NCBI GenBank assembly: GCA_028564705.1
Contig: JAPXFQ010002889.1
Coordinates: 372,001-436,000, forward strand
From: Apricaphanius iberus
Taxonomy: Eukaryota > Chordata > Actinopteri > Cyprinodontiformes > Aphaniidae
Direction of reading: 5' to 3'
DNA: 64,000 bases
Shown here piece by piece: positions 25,950 through 36,800 of the stretch (its first letter is position 1; the number at the start of each line of letters is the position of its first letter). Below the pieces are notes generated by a model. It ran no database searches. It was not told where the DNA came from and saw only the letters and a list, made by a program, of their open reading frames with translations. The translations under genes were made by a program, and so were the position numbers.

Positions 25950-26600
25950 TTTTCATGTTCCAGCCTCAAACTTTAATGCATTCAATTGTGATTTTTTTTG
26001 TTATGATACAGCAACACAAGGTAACACATTTTGAAGGATAATAAAGCAAGGGTTTCAACATTTTTATTCCGACGAAGGCAATCGTTTGAGAAAATCACGT
26101 TTTGCTGCATTTACAACTGCAGGTTGTTTGGGGTATGTCTTTAGCTTTGCTCCTCAGAGACTGAAACTTTTATCTGATCTTCATGGTAAAATGGGTGTGG
26201 ACCTTAACTGGGCCATTCTAACACCTGTTTATGTTGCGACCTAGATTCCATTGTAGCCCCGGCTTGATGTATAGGAGCATTGTCCTACTGCAAAGTGAAC
26301 TTATGTAAGCAAAAATTAAGTAAGTATAAATTTGGTCTCCTTTGAAAAGAGCAGCTTCTCCCTCCTGTTTATTGTCTTTCCAAAATGGGTTGTGGCAAAC
26401 TGAAAACAGGATTTGATGTTATCCTTCAACAACTGAATTCTCTTCACAAATCATTAATTAAGGCCAGGTTTGTGAAGTAAACGTTAGATGAATGCTAGAA
26501 TTGTAGGGGTATATAAGGAAAGGATATAAATACACACCACATATTTCAAAGTATTTGTGAAAACTGAAAGAAAAATGTAAATAATTCTGCTTTTTACTTT
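25950..26600. mobile_element. Tc1/mariner-type MITE relic
   Basis: The segment holds wording typical of degraded fish Tc1 ends and bodies: 'TTTTTTCATGTTCCAGCCTC...', 'GTGGACCTTAACTGGGCCATTC', 'GGAGCATTGTCCTACTGCAA'. The last resembles a transposase codon run (on the other strand, FQQDNAP-like). No intact frame; boundaries approximate. Confidence 0.45.
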
Positions 26601-26639
26601 TGCTCTCAGACTGCATATTTACGTGGTGGTTCAAAAATT

Positions 26640-27480
26640 TCTAAAAGCAGAATTGGAGGCAGATCTTTTAGTTATCAATCTCCTCTACTGTGGATCCAGC
26701 TCCAGGTTCTAGTCCATGAGGCAGTCCATGAGTCAGACACCCTGTCCACTTTTAGGATTAGGGTTAAAACTTTCCTTTTTGATTAAGCTTTAAGTTATTC
26801 ATGAGCTATTCCTGCAGTTATGTTGCTATAGGTTTCAAACTGGTTAACTGCAAAGAACATAGTCATACCCCCTTTAAATTGGAATTCCATTAAAACTCGA
26901 CTACAGATAATGGACAAGAAACTTGAACTTTTGGTGAACGTCTTAATTTTGATTTCTTAACACTTCATACATAATTGTAAATTCCTTAAGGTGAAACCCC
27001 ACATGAATCACTTTTTGAATTATTTTATGTTGTACTCCAAGTCCCTTACCTTCATGGAAAATAGATTTGCCCTTACTTTATCTGAATTATTGGTTTCTTT
27101 TAAACTTCTAGATTGACCCCTTATTATTTATTGTTTAGTTGGTTTTATTTTTTGTTATTACTGTATATGTCTGTTTTTGATTGTCGAACATGTCTATTTC
27201 AATACCGTTGGATGACTTTGTTGATGACTTACGCCATAATTGTTTGTGAAAAATTGTCAATAAAAATAAATAAATAAATTTAAAAAAAAAAAAATGTTGC
27301 AATAGGATTACTGGAGGACATTTTATTTAGGAAAGCTTTCAATACTCAGTAGAAATGTGATATTTTATTCAAGATTTTTTCTTTTTACTCTGTTTTTCTC
27401 TCCTTTCTAATGGTCTTTGTAAAGCACTTTGGCTGCCTGATTGATTGTTTTTAAAGGACTATACAAATCAATAAATGGAT
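26640..27480 (+). pseudogene. L2/Rex-like LINE ORF2 C-terminus, interrupted by an L1 fragment
   Basis: From about 26658 the plus strand reads GGRSFSYQSPLLWIQLQVL then ESDTLSTFRIRVKTFLFD, the C-terminus of an L2/Rex-type reverse transcriptase. The 3'UTR continues GCAGTTATGTTGCTATAGG (to 26832), is broken by the L1 insertion, and resumes at 27307 with ATTACTGGAGGAC and a final TAAAGCACTTTGGCTGCC region. Confidence 0.75.
26833..27293 (+). mobile_element. 5'-truncated L1/Tx1-type LINE with poly(A) and 13-bp target duplication
   Basis: Flanked by ATGTTGCTATAGG (26820-26832) and ATGTTGCAATAGG (27294-27306), 12 of 13 identical. It ends in AATAAAAATAAATAAATAAA and a poly(A) run directly before the right duplication: the footprint of target-primed reverse transcription. 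The plus strand retains fragments resembling an L1 ORF2 C-terminus (LELLVNVLILIS, then KVKPHMNHFLNYFMLYSKSL). Confidence 0.8.
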
Positions 27481-27739
27481 GATATTCTGACCCATTTTCC
27501 TCATTCTGTAACTTTCTTCTTTCGTTACTCTCCAATTTGTGTTACTTGCTCTTATTTCAACTATTGGCTTTATGTTTTCTTTCACTTTTTTTTTCTCTCC
27601 AAGGAAACCACATCTGTTCTGGTGTTTTGTTTAGCTGAAGGGGGCGTCGGCTGAGAAAATCCTACCAACAAGAAAACATTATCTCTCTCCTGCTATTACC
27701 TTTTTACTTTTCTTTAACATAGAAGGTACCTATGCCTCA

Positions 27740-28025
27740 GTTCTTCTGTTTCTTTTGTGTGTATCTGCTCTGTCTTCCGTAACTCCCAGTTGATCTGGAC
27801 AGATGGCCGCTTGCACTGAGCCAGGTTCTGCTGGAGGTTTCTTCATGTCAAACCTGAGCTTTTCCTCTCCAATGCTGGATGCGTGAGCAATATGAGAAAT
27901 GTTTGCTAGTCTGTGACTTGATTCACTGAACTAAGTCCAATTGGAATGTATGAGTAAATAGATTGAGATGAGTTTTTGATAAGTGGTGCATTGGCACGAT
28001 ATCAATTAAATGAATAAAATTGAAT
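27740..28025 (+). mobile_element. L2-type LINE 3' tail, copy 2 (diverged)
   Basis: Matches the copy at 19485-19836 in order: CTGCTCTGTCTTCCG, GATGGCCGCTTGCACTGAGC, GGTTCTGCTGGAGGTTTCTTC, TTTTCCTCTCCAATGCTGG, and a final AATAAAATTGAATT. It is clearly more mutated than copy 1. Confidence 0.75.
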
Positions 28026-28026
28026 T

Positions 28027-28258
28027 AGTGGTCCGTTTAGTAGCGCTGTTGCCTTGAAGCAAGAAAGCCCAGGTTTGAAACAAGCCTTGGGTGTTTCTCC
28101 ATTAAGTTTGCATGTTCTCCCTGTGCATGCATAGGTTCTCACAGGCCAAAAACAATGGTTAGGTTAAATGGTCTTTCTAAATTGTGCACGTGTATGGTTG
28201 TTTGTCCTATGTTTCTCTGTGTTGTCCTATGAAGAGTATAGATATGGATGGATAGATT
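28027..28258 (+). mobile_element. tRNA-derived SINE, diverged
   Basis: Head motif GTTGCCTTGAAGCAAGAAAG, then AGTTTGCATGTTCTCCCTG, GGTTAGGTTAAATGGTCT and GTTTGTCCTATGTTTCTCTG: the order of an abundant fish SINE. It begins immediately after the LINE tail ending at 28025. The relative at 57188-57420 has the same layout. Confidence 0.7.
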
Positions 28259-28403
28259 ACTTTAATAGAAATCGAAACAAAATTAAGAAGAGTTTATGGA
28301 GGTTTTTGTGGCAAACTGTGACTTTACCAAAAGTATTATACCTTGTTTTAATATCTAAATAGCAAAAATTGTAAATGGCCTATTCTTTTATACCACTTTA
28401 GAG

Positions 28404-28725
28404 CAGCAGTTCCCAAAGTTGGGGATAAGGACATCTTGGGGTCATAGATGTGCAAGTGTAGGGTCTTAAGATACTTTAAAAAAAATGAGCTAAATATTAA
28501 AAATGGAAACTAAAAAGCATTTTAGAAATTGTGTAAAGGAATAAAAAACAGGACTTGGATAAATAAAAGCTGCATATCAACCAAATATGCCACTCTTGAT
28601 CCTGATTGTGTATCAACACTTTTTAACTGACTCAGTAAAATGCTTGCAAATTCAACTAGAATGTGTCATTACCCTCTTACATTTACTTTTTTGGGGTTAG
28701 AAGCTGGAAAGTTTTAGAACAGCTG
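28404..28725. mobile_element. hAT-like MITE (CAGCAGTTCCCAAAG family), copy 2
   Basis: Begins CAGCAGTTCCCAAAGTTGGG and ends AGTTTTAGAACAGCTG (inverted: CAGCTGTTCTAAAACT). Flanks CTTTAGAG (28396-28403) and GTCTAGAG (28726-28733) match at 6 of 8 positions, consistent with an old hAT duplication. Confidence 0.65.
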
Positions 28726-29146
28726 GTCTAGAGGACTCCATAGCTCTTCAGACCACTTTCAGTCAGTCACCCATTTTCCTAGCTAAAGATGTCCTGGAGC
28801 TTACAGATATATACTCACTGTAACAAGGCCTATTGTTTTGATACGTGTTATATTAAAAATCTGATTCGATCAAAATACCTGAATTTTTCAAAGATTTATA
28901 TTTTGCGTCTGATGACATAATTGTAAAAATATTTAATCTGATGTTCAGATGACCGGTTACTTAGAATTTCAGTAGACCTTTTAACAGTATACTTTTTTCT
29001 TACTTTTACTTGCATAGAAATTTGTTGAAATAAAATTTTTGGGTAGCACTCGACCCACCTGCTGTATGTGCATACTACTACCATCACTTCAACAGAGACC
29101 TTGCAGTACCCCAGTATCTGGTGAGAGGGCTGATTTTAACTCTTAC

Positions 29147-29230
29147 CTGTCCAGGGAGTGACTGACTCTGCCCATTCAGAGAGCACATCTATCTCGGTCC
29201 ACCTTAAGAGCAGCACGGGGTAGTTTGTTG
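29147..29230 (-). other. prrt3: Probable non-coding first exon of prrt3
   Basis: On the minus strand CTGGACAG is followed by GTAAGAGT, a near-perfect donor ending the exon at 29147. It is the best-scoring donor I see upstream of the prrt3 coding exon acceptor at 24560, and the adjacent sequence is relatively GC-rich. The 5' end is not determined. Assignment to prrt3 is inference. Confidence 0.4.
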
Positions 29231-29851
29231 TGGAGCGAGCAGGGGGACGCCCTCAGTGGCACATGCCTGGCGCTTTAAGGCAGACTGGGGAAGTTAGATT
29301 TTGTTAAAGGTATACACATTCAAATGTTTACTGGGCTTCGCGTTGACTGTTGAGGAAATCACTTTAACAATGTCACATTTTAAATGAGTCCGTAAATTAC
29401 TTTTAATAGCTTTGTCAGAAATTTTCCCGTTTAAATAGGCTTTAATAAACTGCCTTTTATATATTTATATAATCCGTATTTGAGATACGGAACGAAATAA
29501 GTGCATTTCTTTTCATACGTGTGTAACAATGTATGTGGAAACGTGCAACATTGTTGGACTTTCACTTCGTGTTGATACGAACAGGTAAATCATAGCACAA
29601 TAATCTCCACCATTTTATGAGATTTATTGGCCATTCTTTCTCAAAATTAGCACAGTGATGTTAAAAGACAGATTATACGGTGATTATATAATGTTATCCT
29701 TTGACTATCATAAAAAATAGAGGATTTCAGTTTTAGAGGGGCTTCAGGTTTGGGTCCCAGGATGGTGGCCCCAGTTTACTACTGAACTGGCTGCCGATTG
29801 ACTCTCGTTGCGTTCAGTGCCTATAACTCCGACATTTTACTGCTTTCTACG
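29230..29851 (+). promoter_or_regulatory. qrich1: qrich1 promoter region and 5'UTR exon
   Basis: A strong donor, CTACGGAG then GTGAGT, ends at 29851, fitting a non-coding first exon of qrich1 spliced to the acceptor at 30830. Together with the leftward prrt3 exon at 29147 this makes about 600 bp of shared, GC-richer divergent promoter. Exact start sites are unknown. Confidence 0.5.
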
Positions 29852-30841
29852 GAGGTGAGTTTTCGTAGGAGGCGTATGGTAGCTCACAGAACTGTTTCCT
29901 GGGGTTTCAATACGTGCTGCGGTGGGGAAAACTCGTGGAGCGGCCGAGCCCAGCCTGTAAAATAAGCAGACGTCAGAGACTCTTCTCCCCGCTTCACCGC
30001 TGCAGTTACATTTTTGTCGCGGTGTAATCATAGCCTTATTTGAGGGATTTCAAGGCTGTGTACACGGCGCTATGTAGCGCGGCGAATGGCATGCTGGTGA
30101 TAGCTCTTAGACGTTTATCAGCTTTTTAATTTTAAACATCGTGCCTTGGCGGAAAGAAGAGGATTTCGTTTTATTTAAGGTAGCATGACAGGATCATACA
30201 GGGTGTCAAGCTAGCTGGCTAGCATTTAGCTCAGTGGCTAGCTAGCGTCCTAGTGTTATAATGAATGGAGGGTTGCTTTGGTGCTCGTTCCGGGGCTAAC
30301 TTTGCTGCTTACCTGTATATTTTTTGATAATATGTGTATTTATATAGAACAGTGTCAAGTATGGCAAACATTTTTTGCTAGGTTTCTCTCCATATGGTAT
30401 GGGACAAGGCAGGCTCTTGCTAACATAAAGCTAGCATGCTAGGAGTTAGCTCAACCGTTAAAACAGTTGGATCTCCAATTAATTAAAATCACATAAATAC
30501 ATTTTTAGTTATCTGAGTACATATAAACCTGTAAAGTAAGTTTATATGTACATTTATTCGCGTGTATGAGGTAATATGATCGTAAAGTCCGCAGAAAAAG
30601 TTGGATTTGCCGAATTAGCCTCAGGTATTTGTTTTCAGTAATGTTGAACGTTTGTAAGAAGGATTTTAAAAGGTATATATCTTTTTATTCAGGTCTTTTT
30701 TTCAAAAGAATAGGTTCATTACTATGCAGTTTTAAATTTGAATTGTCCTGCAAGTTTGAAGGATTGCAAACGTAAGAGTAATTAATGCTGTGTTATGTTT
30801 TATGTTGTTTTTCTAACTTTATTATTGCAGATCAAGTGACA

Positions 30842-33800
30842 ATGAACGAGCAGGAGGGCGGGGTGGTCTCATTTGACGAATATGTGCGGCAGAAGGCCCG
30901 CACTGTGCCACAACATAGGATGAAGGAGTTTCTGGAGTCCCTTGCTAAGGGCCCAGAGGTGCTGCAGGAGTTCAACCAGCAGGGGGAAGGTGGAGGAGAA
31001 GAAGCAACAGCAGCCACCACCACCACTACCATGGTGTACCAGCAGCAGGAGGCCAACTGTATCTACACTGACAGTACGGAGGTGGCTGGATCTCTCCTGG
31101 AGCTGGCCTGCCCAGTAAGACTTTGCTGCAGTCACATCGGTTGTGAAAGAAACTACTTTTGTAGTTGGTGTTTTAACTAGAAAACATAGACTACACTAAT
31201 TTGTTGTTCTTGAATACCTCTGTCATTTTGTTAGAGAATGACTTTTAGCTTAATGTTTCAGTCATCTACTTGGCTCTTAACTCAGAAGGATAAGCATCGG
31301 TTTACTCTTAAAAGAGATGTTGATTCTAGTAAATGGGAAACAATCAAGGCACCACTATTATAAGTATCAGTTTTTACAGCTTGACTGATATTGGCCTATC
31401 CAAGTTGGATCAATGTCTGGAAGTATGTTGGCCATAAAAATCTATTCCCACAGCTTTCAGATCACTGATTAGGGATAACTGCTGCCAAAAACCCTCTATG
31501 CTGTATATTTTGTTATTCGTATCATAAAGGTTGATTTAGTGAATTCACAGAGCCATGTGTGCTTCCAGAACAGAACTTGGTGGATCAGATGGGAGAATAT
31601 GGCTTCTATAAATTTCGGGCATTCCCCGTGTTCCTAATATCTGCCTGAAAACTGATTTGTGATCCTGTCGGTTGTCCTAATGCATCTTATACTTAAGCTA
31701 TGATTTCCAATATTTGTCAAAACCTTTAACGGAAAAAACAAAGTGCCATAGAGGCCTCAGGGGTATTTTGTAAACTGACAAAATATGTCAGATGACCAAA
31801 CATAACTGCATCTGATGGATCAATACATTTGAGCTGGCAACAAACAATGACAGAATTTCATAGCCTATTGCTGCTTTCTCTCTCCTAAAAAAAGAAAATG
31901 TGTTTTTCCATACACGTATCTGCTTCTTTCAACCAAGATACAATTATCACCTGTTTCAAACAAAAAGTTTTGCAAATTCTTATCAGTTAAAACTATGAAA
32001 GAATAAGTACATCTTATGTCAAATCCAACCAAAGTTGGGGTGTCTCATCCTCACCATGGTATTATTTGCTTTAGATTCCTCTCAGTTACATATTTCTCTA
32101 ATTAGATAAACACCAGAGATGTGCTGATGTTGCGGTGTGTGAATCTGCTACAATCATGTTCCTGCCGTATTCTGTCATATCATCTTATCTCTCTGTAGCT
32201 CCACTTAAAGGGGAATTTGTTTTTTGCAACCTGGACCTTATTTTTTTAGCAATTTTTATGCGTTTTCACTCAGCCTGAAAAGTTGGGAGCCAGTTTGAGC
32301 CGTTCAGCAGTATTTCGGAAGTGCTTTCTGGACGTTCGTAAGTCCAAGTGGATAATAAAAATGGTAAAATTAAGGCTTTTGGGGCAGATTAAACCTTAGT
32401 ACAAGCGTAATTTGTCCTGCCCCTACCACTCCCGTTCTACGGCTGTCCGCTGAAGGAAGTGGATACAAATACTTATGAACAGCTCAGACTGAATCCAAAA
32501 TACTCGGGGTGAGTAAGAAAACATAAAATTTGCTAAAAATAAGGTCCAGGTTAAAAAAAAAATGGAATTCCCATTATATTGTTCACGCCATGCAGATGAT
32601 ATGAGTGTAAAGAATACATGGCTTCTAATTATGTTCTTAAAATTGCTTGTAAATGAAAATACAGTAAAAAAAAAAAGTGGAATCACAATTAGTCTGATTG
32701 GCATAAACATTATTGCCCAGCTGATGGCAGCATGGGGTAAAGCAGTTTCTTACGGTCTAATATTTGATTTGCATTGTTTTGAAGCTCACCTTGGTTTTCC
32801 CATTTTAGTATTAGAAGTATAAATGTGATAAATGTGTACCAAAGCTAAATGATATAGCAAGAAGAGTAGGGATGGGTATCGTTAAGGATTTATTGATACT
32901 ACTACTCTTAACGATACTCCTTATTGATCCGGTACTTTATCAGTATCCTTATCAGACTAAAACAAAAGGGGAAAAACACAAATGATGGACTATAATTGTT
33001 TTATTTTTTTATAATTGGAACAGCAAAGAACAGAAACTAAATAACTACAATATAAAAAGTACAAAATTAATAATTATAAAAAAAACTATATAAACAACTT
33101 CTTTCATATGTCAAAAACTAAAAATACTATGTTATCTATTTAAAAAAGTTTAAGGTATTCAAATAAAAAATATCAAACCAAATTTCCCCATAAATGCAAT
33201 TAAGAACGGAAATGAAAGATTTTGAATGCTAAGTGTATAGCGCGAAATAAGCCCTGAGAACATTGAGAACAACAATATAACAATCACCCATTTATTTTCT
33301 GAGAGGAGCTTCTAGCCAGAGCGCAGCAGTCACCCCTCCCACCATCAATCCTCGCGGCCTGTGTGTTTAAGGAGGAGCGGGCGGCCAATAGTGTTTGGCT
33401 TGTGTTTTTATCTACCGTGAAAGATGAATAAGATCTTAATTTTACCGTTAAGAGGACTGATAAGGCTGAAGCTTATCGGTCCGGGTGGACCGTCAGAATC
33501 AGCCCCGGGGCTAATTAAATACCAGGTTTCGGTACCCATCCCTAAAGAAGAGTATGTAGAATTGGTGTCGGCATCAGCGCAGTGAATCTAATTAGTTCAA
33601 CCAATTGAGAGGGCGGCAGAAACTCTGCCTGGTATGAACAGTTTGTTTAATTGTATTGTAATTAGAAAATATTAATCCTTCTATATCCTTAGTTTTCCAG
33701 AAGCGCTTGATGGTTCTGGAGTTAAATATGTTTACAGCTGTTTATGATTGATAAAAGTGTTTATTGATCTAGAGAAAGGTAATTCCAGAGCCCGATGCTG

Positions 33801-36800
33801 CTGCCACCAAGTTTCACCGTGGTTATGACTGTTTTGCTGATGTCTTGTAGAAAGCTGCTTGAATTGAAGCCAAAGTTAAAGTTTGGTTTAATTTTATAAT
33901 GGCTTTACTTATCCATTCAGGTTGTTGCAGCTGTTTCGAAATGGTTCATTTTCTTCCTCTTGAACTGTACAGGATATATGTCACGTTAGAAGTAGAAAAC
34001 ATGTTGTTTTGCAGCACTACTTCAGATATTAATGTTTTTTTTGGGGGGGGGTATTTTTTCTTACAGGTTCAGGTGACCTCAACAGAAATTTCCCCCCAAA
34101 TGTCTATACATCCGGGCTCTGAACAGCATCTCCAAGTGCAGGTGGGTTTATACGTCTAGATTTTTAAAATCTGATTGATAACATGAGCCATAGGAAAACA
34201 AAATAGAGCTGTTTCAGAGCTGCTGGTTGACATGTTAAAGGTGGAGTAGGTGTAGTCGAGCCACTTACTAATAACTTTCAATGGTGAATCATAAACTAAA
34301 TGAGCAGTATAGTTAAGCAATGCTCTTGTGTAAGTTATGTGGATGTAAAGCTTATAATGAAACTGCTAGTAAAACTTATCAAATCTTAAAGCTTTAAGAT
34401 TTATTAAAAAATTATACTTTCTCCTTGTAGAAATACTTTTGTTTGGCTCATGCATTTTTATTTAAACTTCACTGAACGTACAGCAGTAAAAATAGTTGCA
34501 ATTTCTATAATCCCCCCCCCCACCCCCCCCCCACCCCCCCATAGCATTTAAATACGTTTCCTCCTGTCTGTTAGAGTAATGGTGTTCTGTTCAGAATGAA
34601 TGCTCCTCAGGAGATCAGGCATTGGTCTGTACGGTCTAATCATTTGTTTAGTAAAAGTACTAAAGTTCCCCCCTCCCGTCTGTGCCAGGTCCAAATCCAG
34701 GAACAGCCGGGACAAACCGTGGGCCAGGTTCTGCAGGTGTCCTCTCCATCTCAACAGGAGCTGCAGGGAATCTCTACAGCTCAGCTGGTGCAACAGACAG
34801 AGCTCACAGAGGAACAGCAGCAGCAGGTACAGGAATCCTGTCAGCCTTCAAGATCCTGTGCTGCGTCAGGAAATGTGATCTGTTTTCTGAGCGCGCTGGC
34901 CATGTTTTACAGATTCAGGCTCAGCTGATTGCCGCTGTTGCTGGAGGTCAGCAAATCCAGCTGTCAAGTGGGGAACAAATCCAGCTACAAGGAACCCAGC
35001 ATATTCAGCTGCCTGGGGGACAGCAGATTCAGCTCCAGGCTGGTCAGCAGATTCAGCTACAAAGTGGCCAGCAGATCCAGATCCAAACCATAGAGGCCAT
35101 GTCTCCCTCCCAGCAGCAGGAGTCTCAGAGGGAGGGGGAGAGACGGCCGGGGGCAGTCGCAACCGTCCTCCAGCCAGCTAAGAAGCGCAAGGTGGACGTT
35201 CCCCTCGCCGTTTCCTACGCTGTGCCGCAGGGGCAGCAAGTGGCCACAGTTCTTACCATCCCTCAGGGGCAGCAGCAGAGCTACGTCTCCCTGCGGCCAG
35301 ATTTGCTCACAGTCGACAGTGCTCAGCTGTACAGTACCACGGGAACGATCACAGGTCCCACAGGCGAGACGTGGACCATCCCCGTTTACTCCACACCACA
35401 GCAACAGGGTGTAACACACATTGCCATACCACAGGATGCATACAGCACGGTGCAGGTTACCACGACTACCAACGGCAAGGACAAAGTGGGCTCCAGCTCT
35501 GCATCGAGGTCTGCAGATGGGCAAGCAGGCTCCACCCAGGAAGAAATAGTGCAGACGCTGCTGCCTGCACAGTTCATGAACGGGAACATCCACATCCCTG
35601 TAGCAGTGCAGACGGTAGGCGGGACTTACAACACTACACAGTCGGTACACATATGGGACCCCAGTCAGCAGCAGAGCCAAGGCGAAGAGGGCCAAGAGCA
35701 GCAGCTCCATCTGCAGGTTAGAAATGCGTTTCTCCTTACAGCTGCAGTTCTGCATTAACAGTCTTAAAATAAATCAACGGGACATCTAACAGCCAATAAG
35801 TCGATATAAACATGATAAAGTCTGTATGGTTTACTGTAGTACAAGTTTCCCTTCTGCTTTCCCCCCCAGGGCCAAGTGGAGACGGAGGCTGATGCCGAAC
35901 CGCCTGCGGAGATTCTGGTTCCCATCTCTCTGAAACCAGAGGAGGGTCTGGAAGTGTGGCGCATTTGGGCAAAGAAAAAGAACGCAGAACTTTGCAAGCA
36001 GGAACAAACAAAACTCGCACCCATCGGACGTAAGTAGGCTTGGGGCTTTGAGTTTCAATTACTCCTTTGGCTAAAAACAGCCCAGTTTTACTTTATGGGT
36101 TTATCATAAAAATGTAACACGATAATACGGTGATGGGTCCCTGCCTAGAAATAAGCTGACAGCATAGTTATGTTCTTACTCTCCTTTCAATTCTGACGTT
36201 TTCACCTCGAAAAGTAGGAGTAAACCTTGTCCTGTAGATTTAAACTACAATTCCCCCCTCTTGTTTCTGCGGATGTGATCAGGTCGTCAGCCGCTGCGTT
36301 TCCAAGAAGACTTGGTGTCCAGTGCCGTTGCAGAGTTAAACCTGGGACTCTCCTTGATGACTCTAGAAGCTCGGGGAGCAGAGGAAGAGGAGCTGGCATC
36401 TGATGTACTGTATTATGTGTTCTTGTGTATTCAGAAGGTCAGTATGTCTCCATTCCTAAATGAACCCAGCAAACCGTCCGAACGTCTTTATGAATATTGG
36501 GTTTGACCTTTCTGCAGTATCTGTATGAAAACGGACGTGTGGATGATATCTTCTCTGATCCGTACTACACACGCTTCTGTGAGAGTTTACACAAACTCTT
36601 ACAGGACTGGAAACCCAGCATCCATCCTTTAGGTAAAGATGAGTCATCATATAGGTTTAATTTCAGACTTTAAAAGACGACTCATCAGTTTCTCTCTCTT
36701 TTTCTTTTCTTTTTTTTTTTAGGTTATATCATTCCAAGTCACGTGACCGAGGAGATGCTGTGGGAGTGTAAACAGCTTGGTGCTCATTCTCCTGCCACAT

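Noticed and set aside
35057..35755. Long minus-strand open frame (232 codons) across the qrich1 Gln-rich exon
   Set aside because: It is the antisense shadow of the Gln-rich coding exon; Leu-rich composition follows from the CAG-rich sense strand, and no splice or family support exists.
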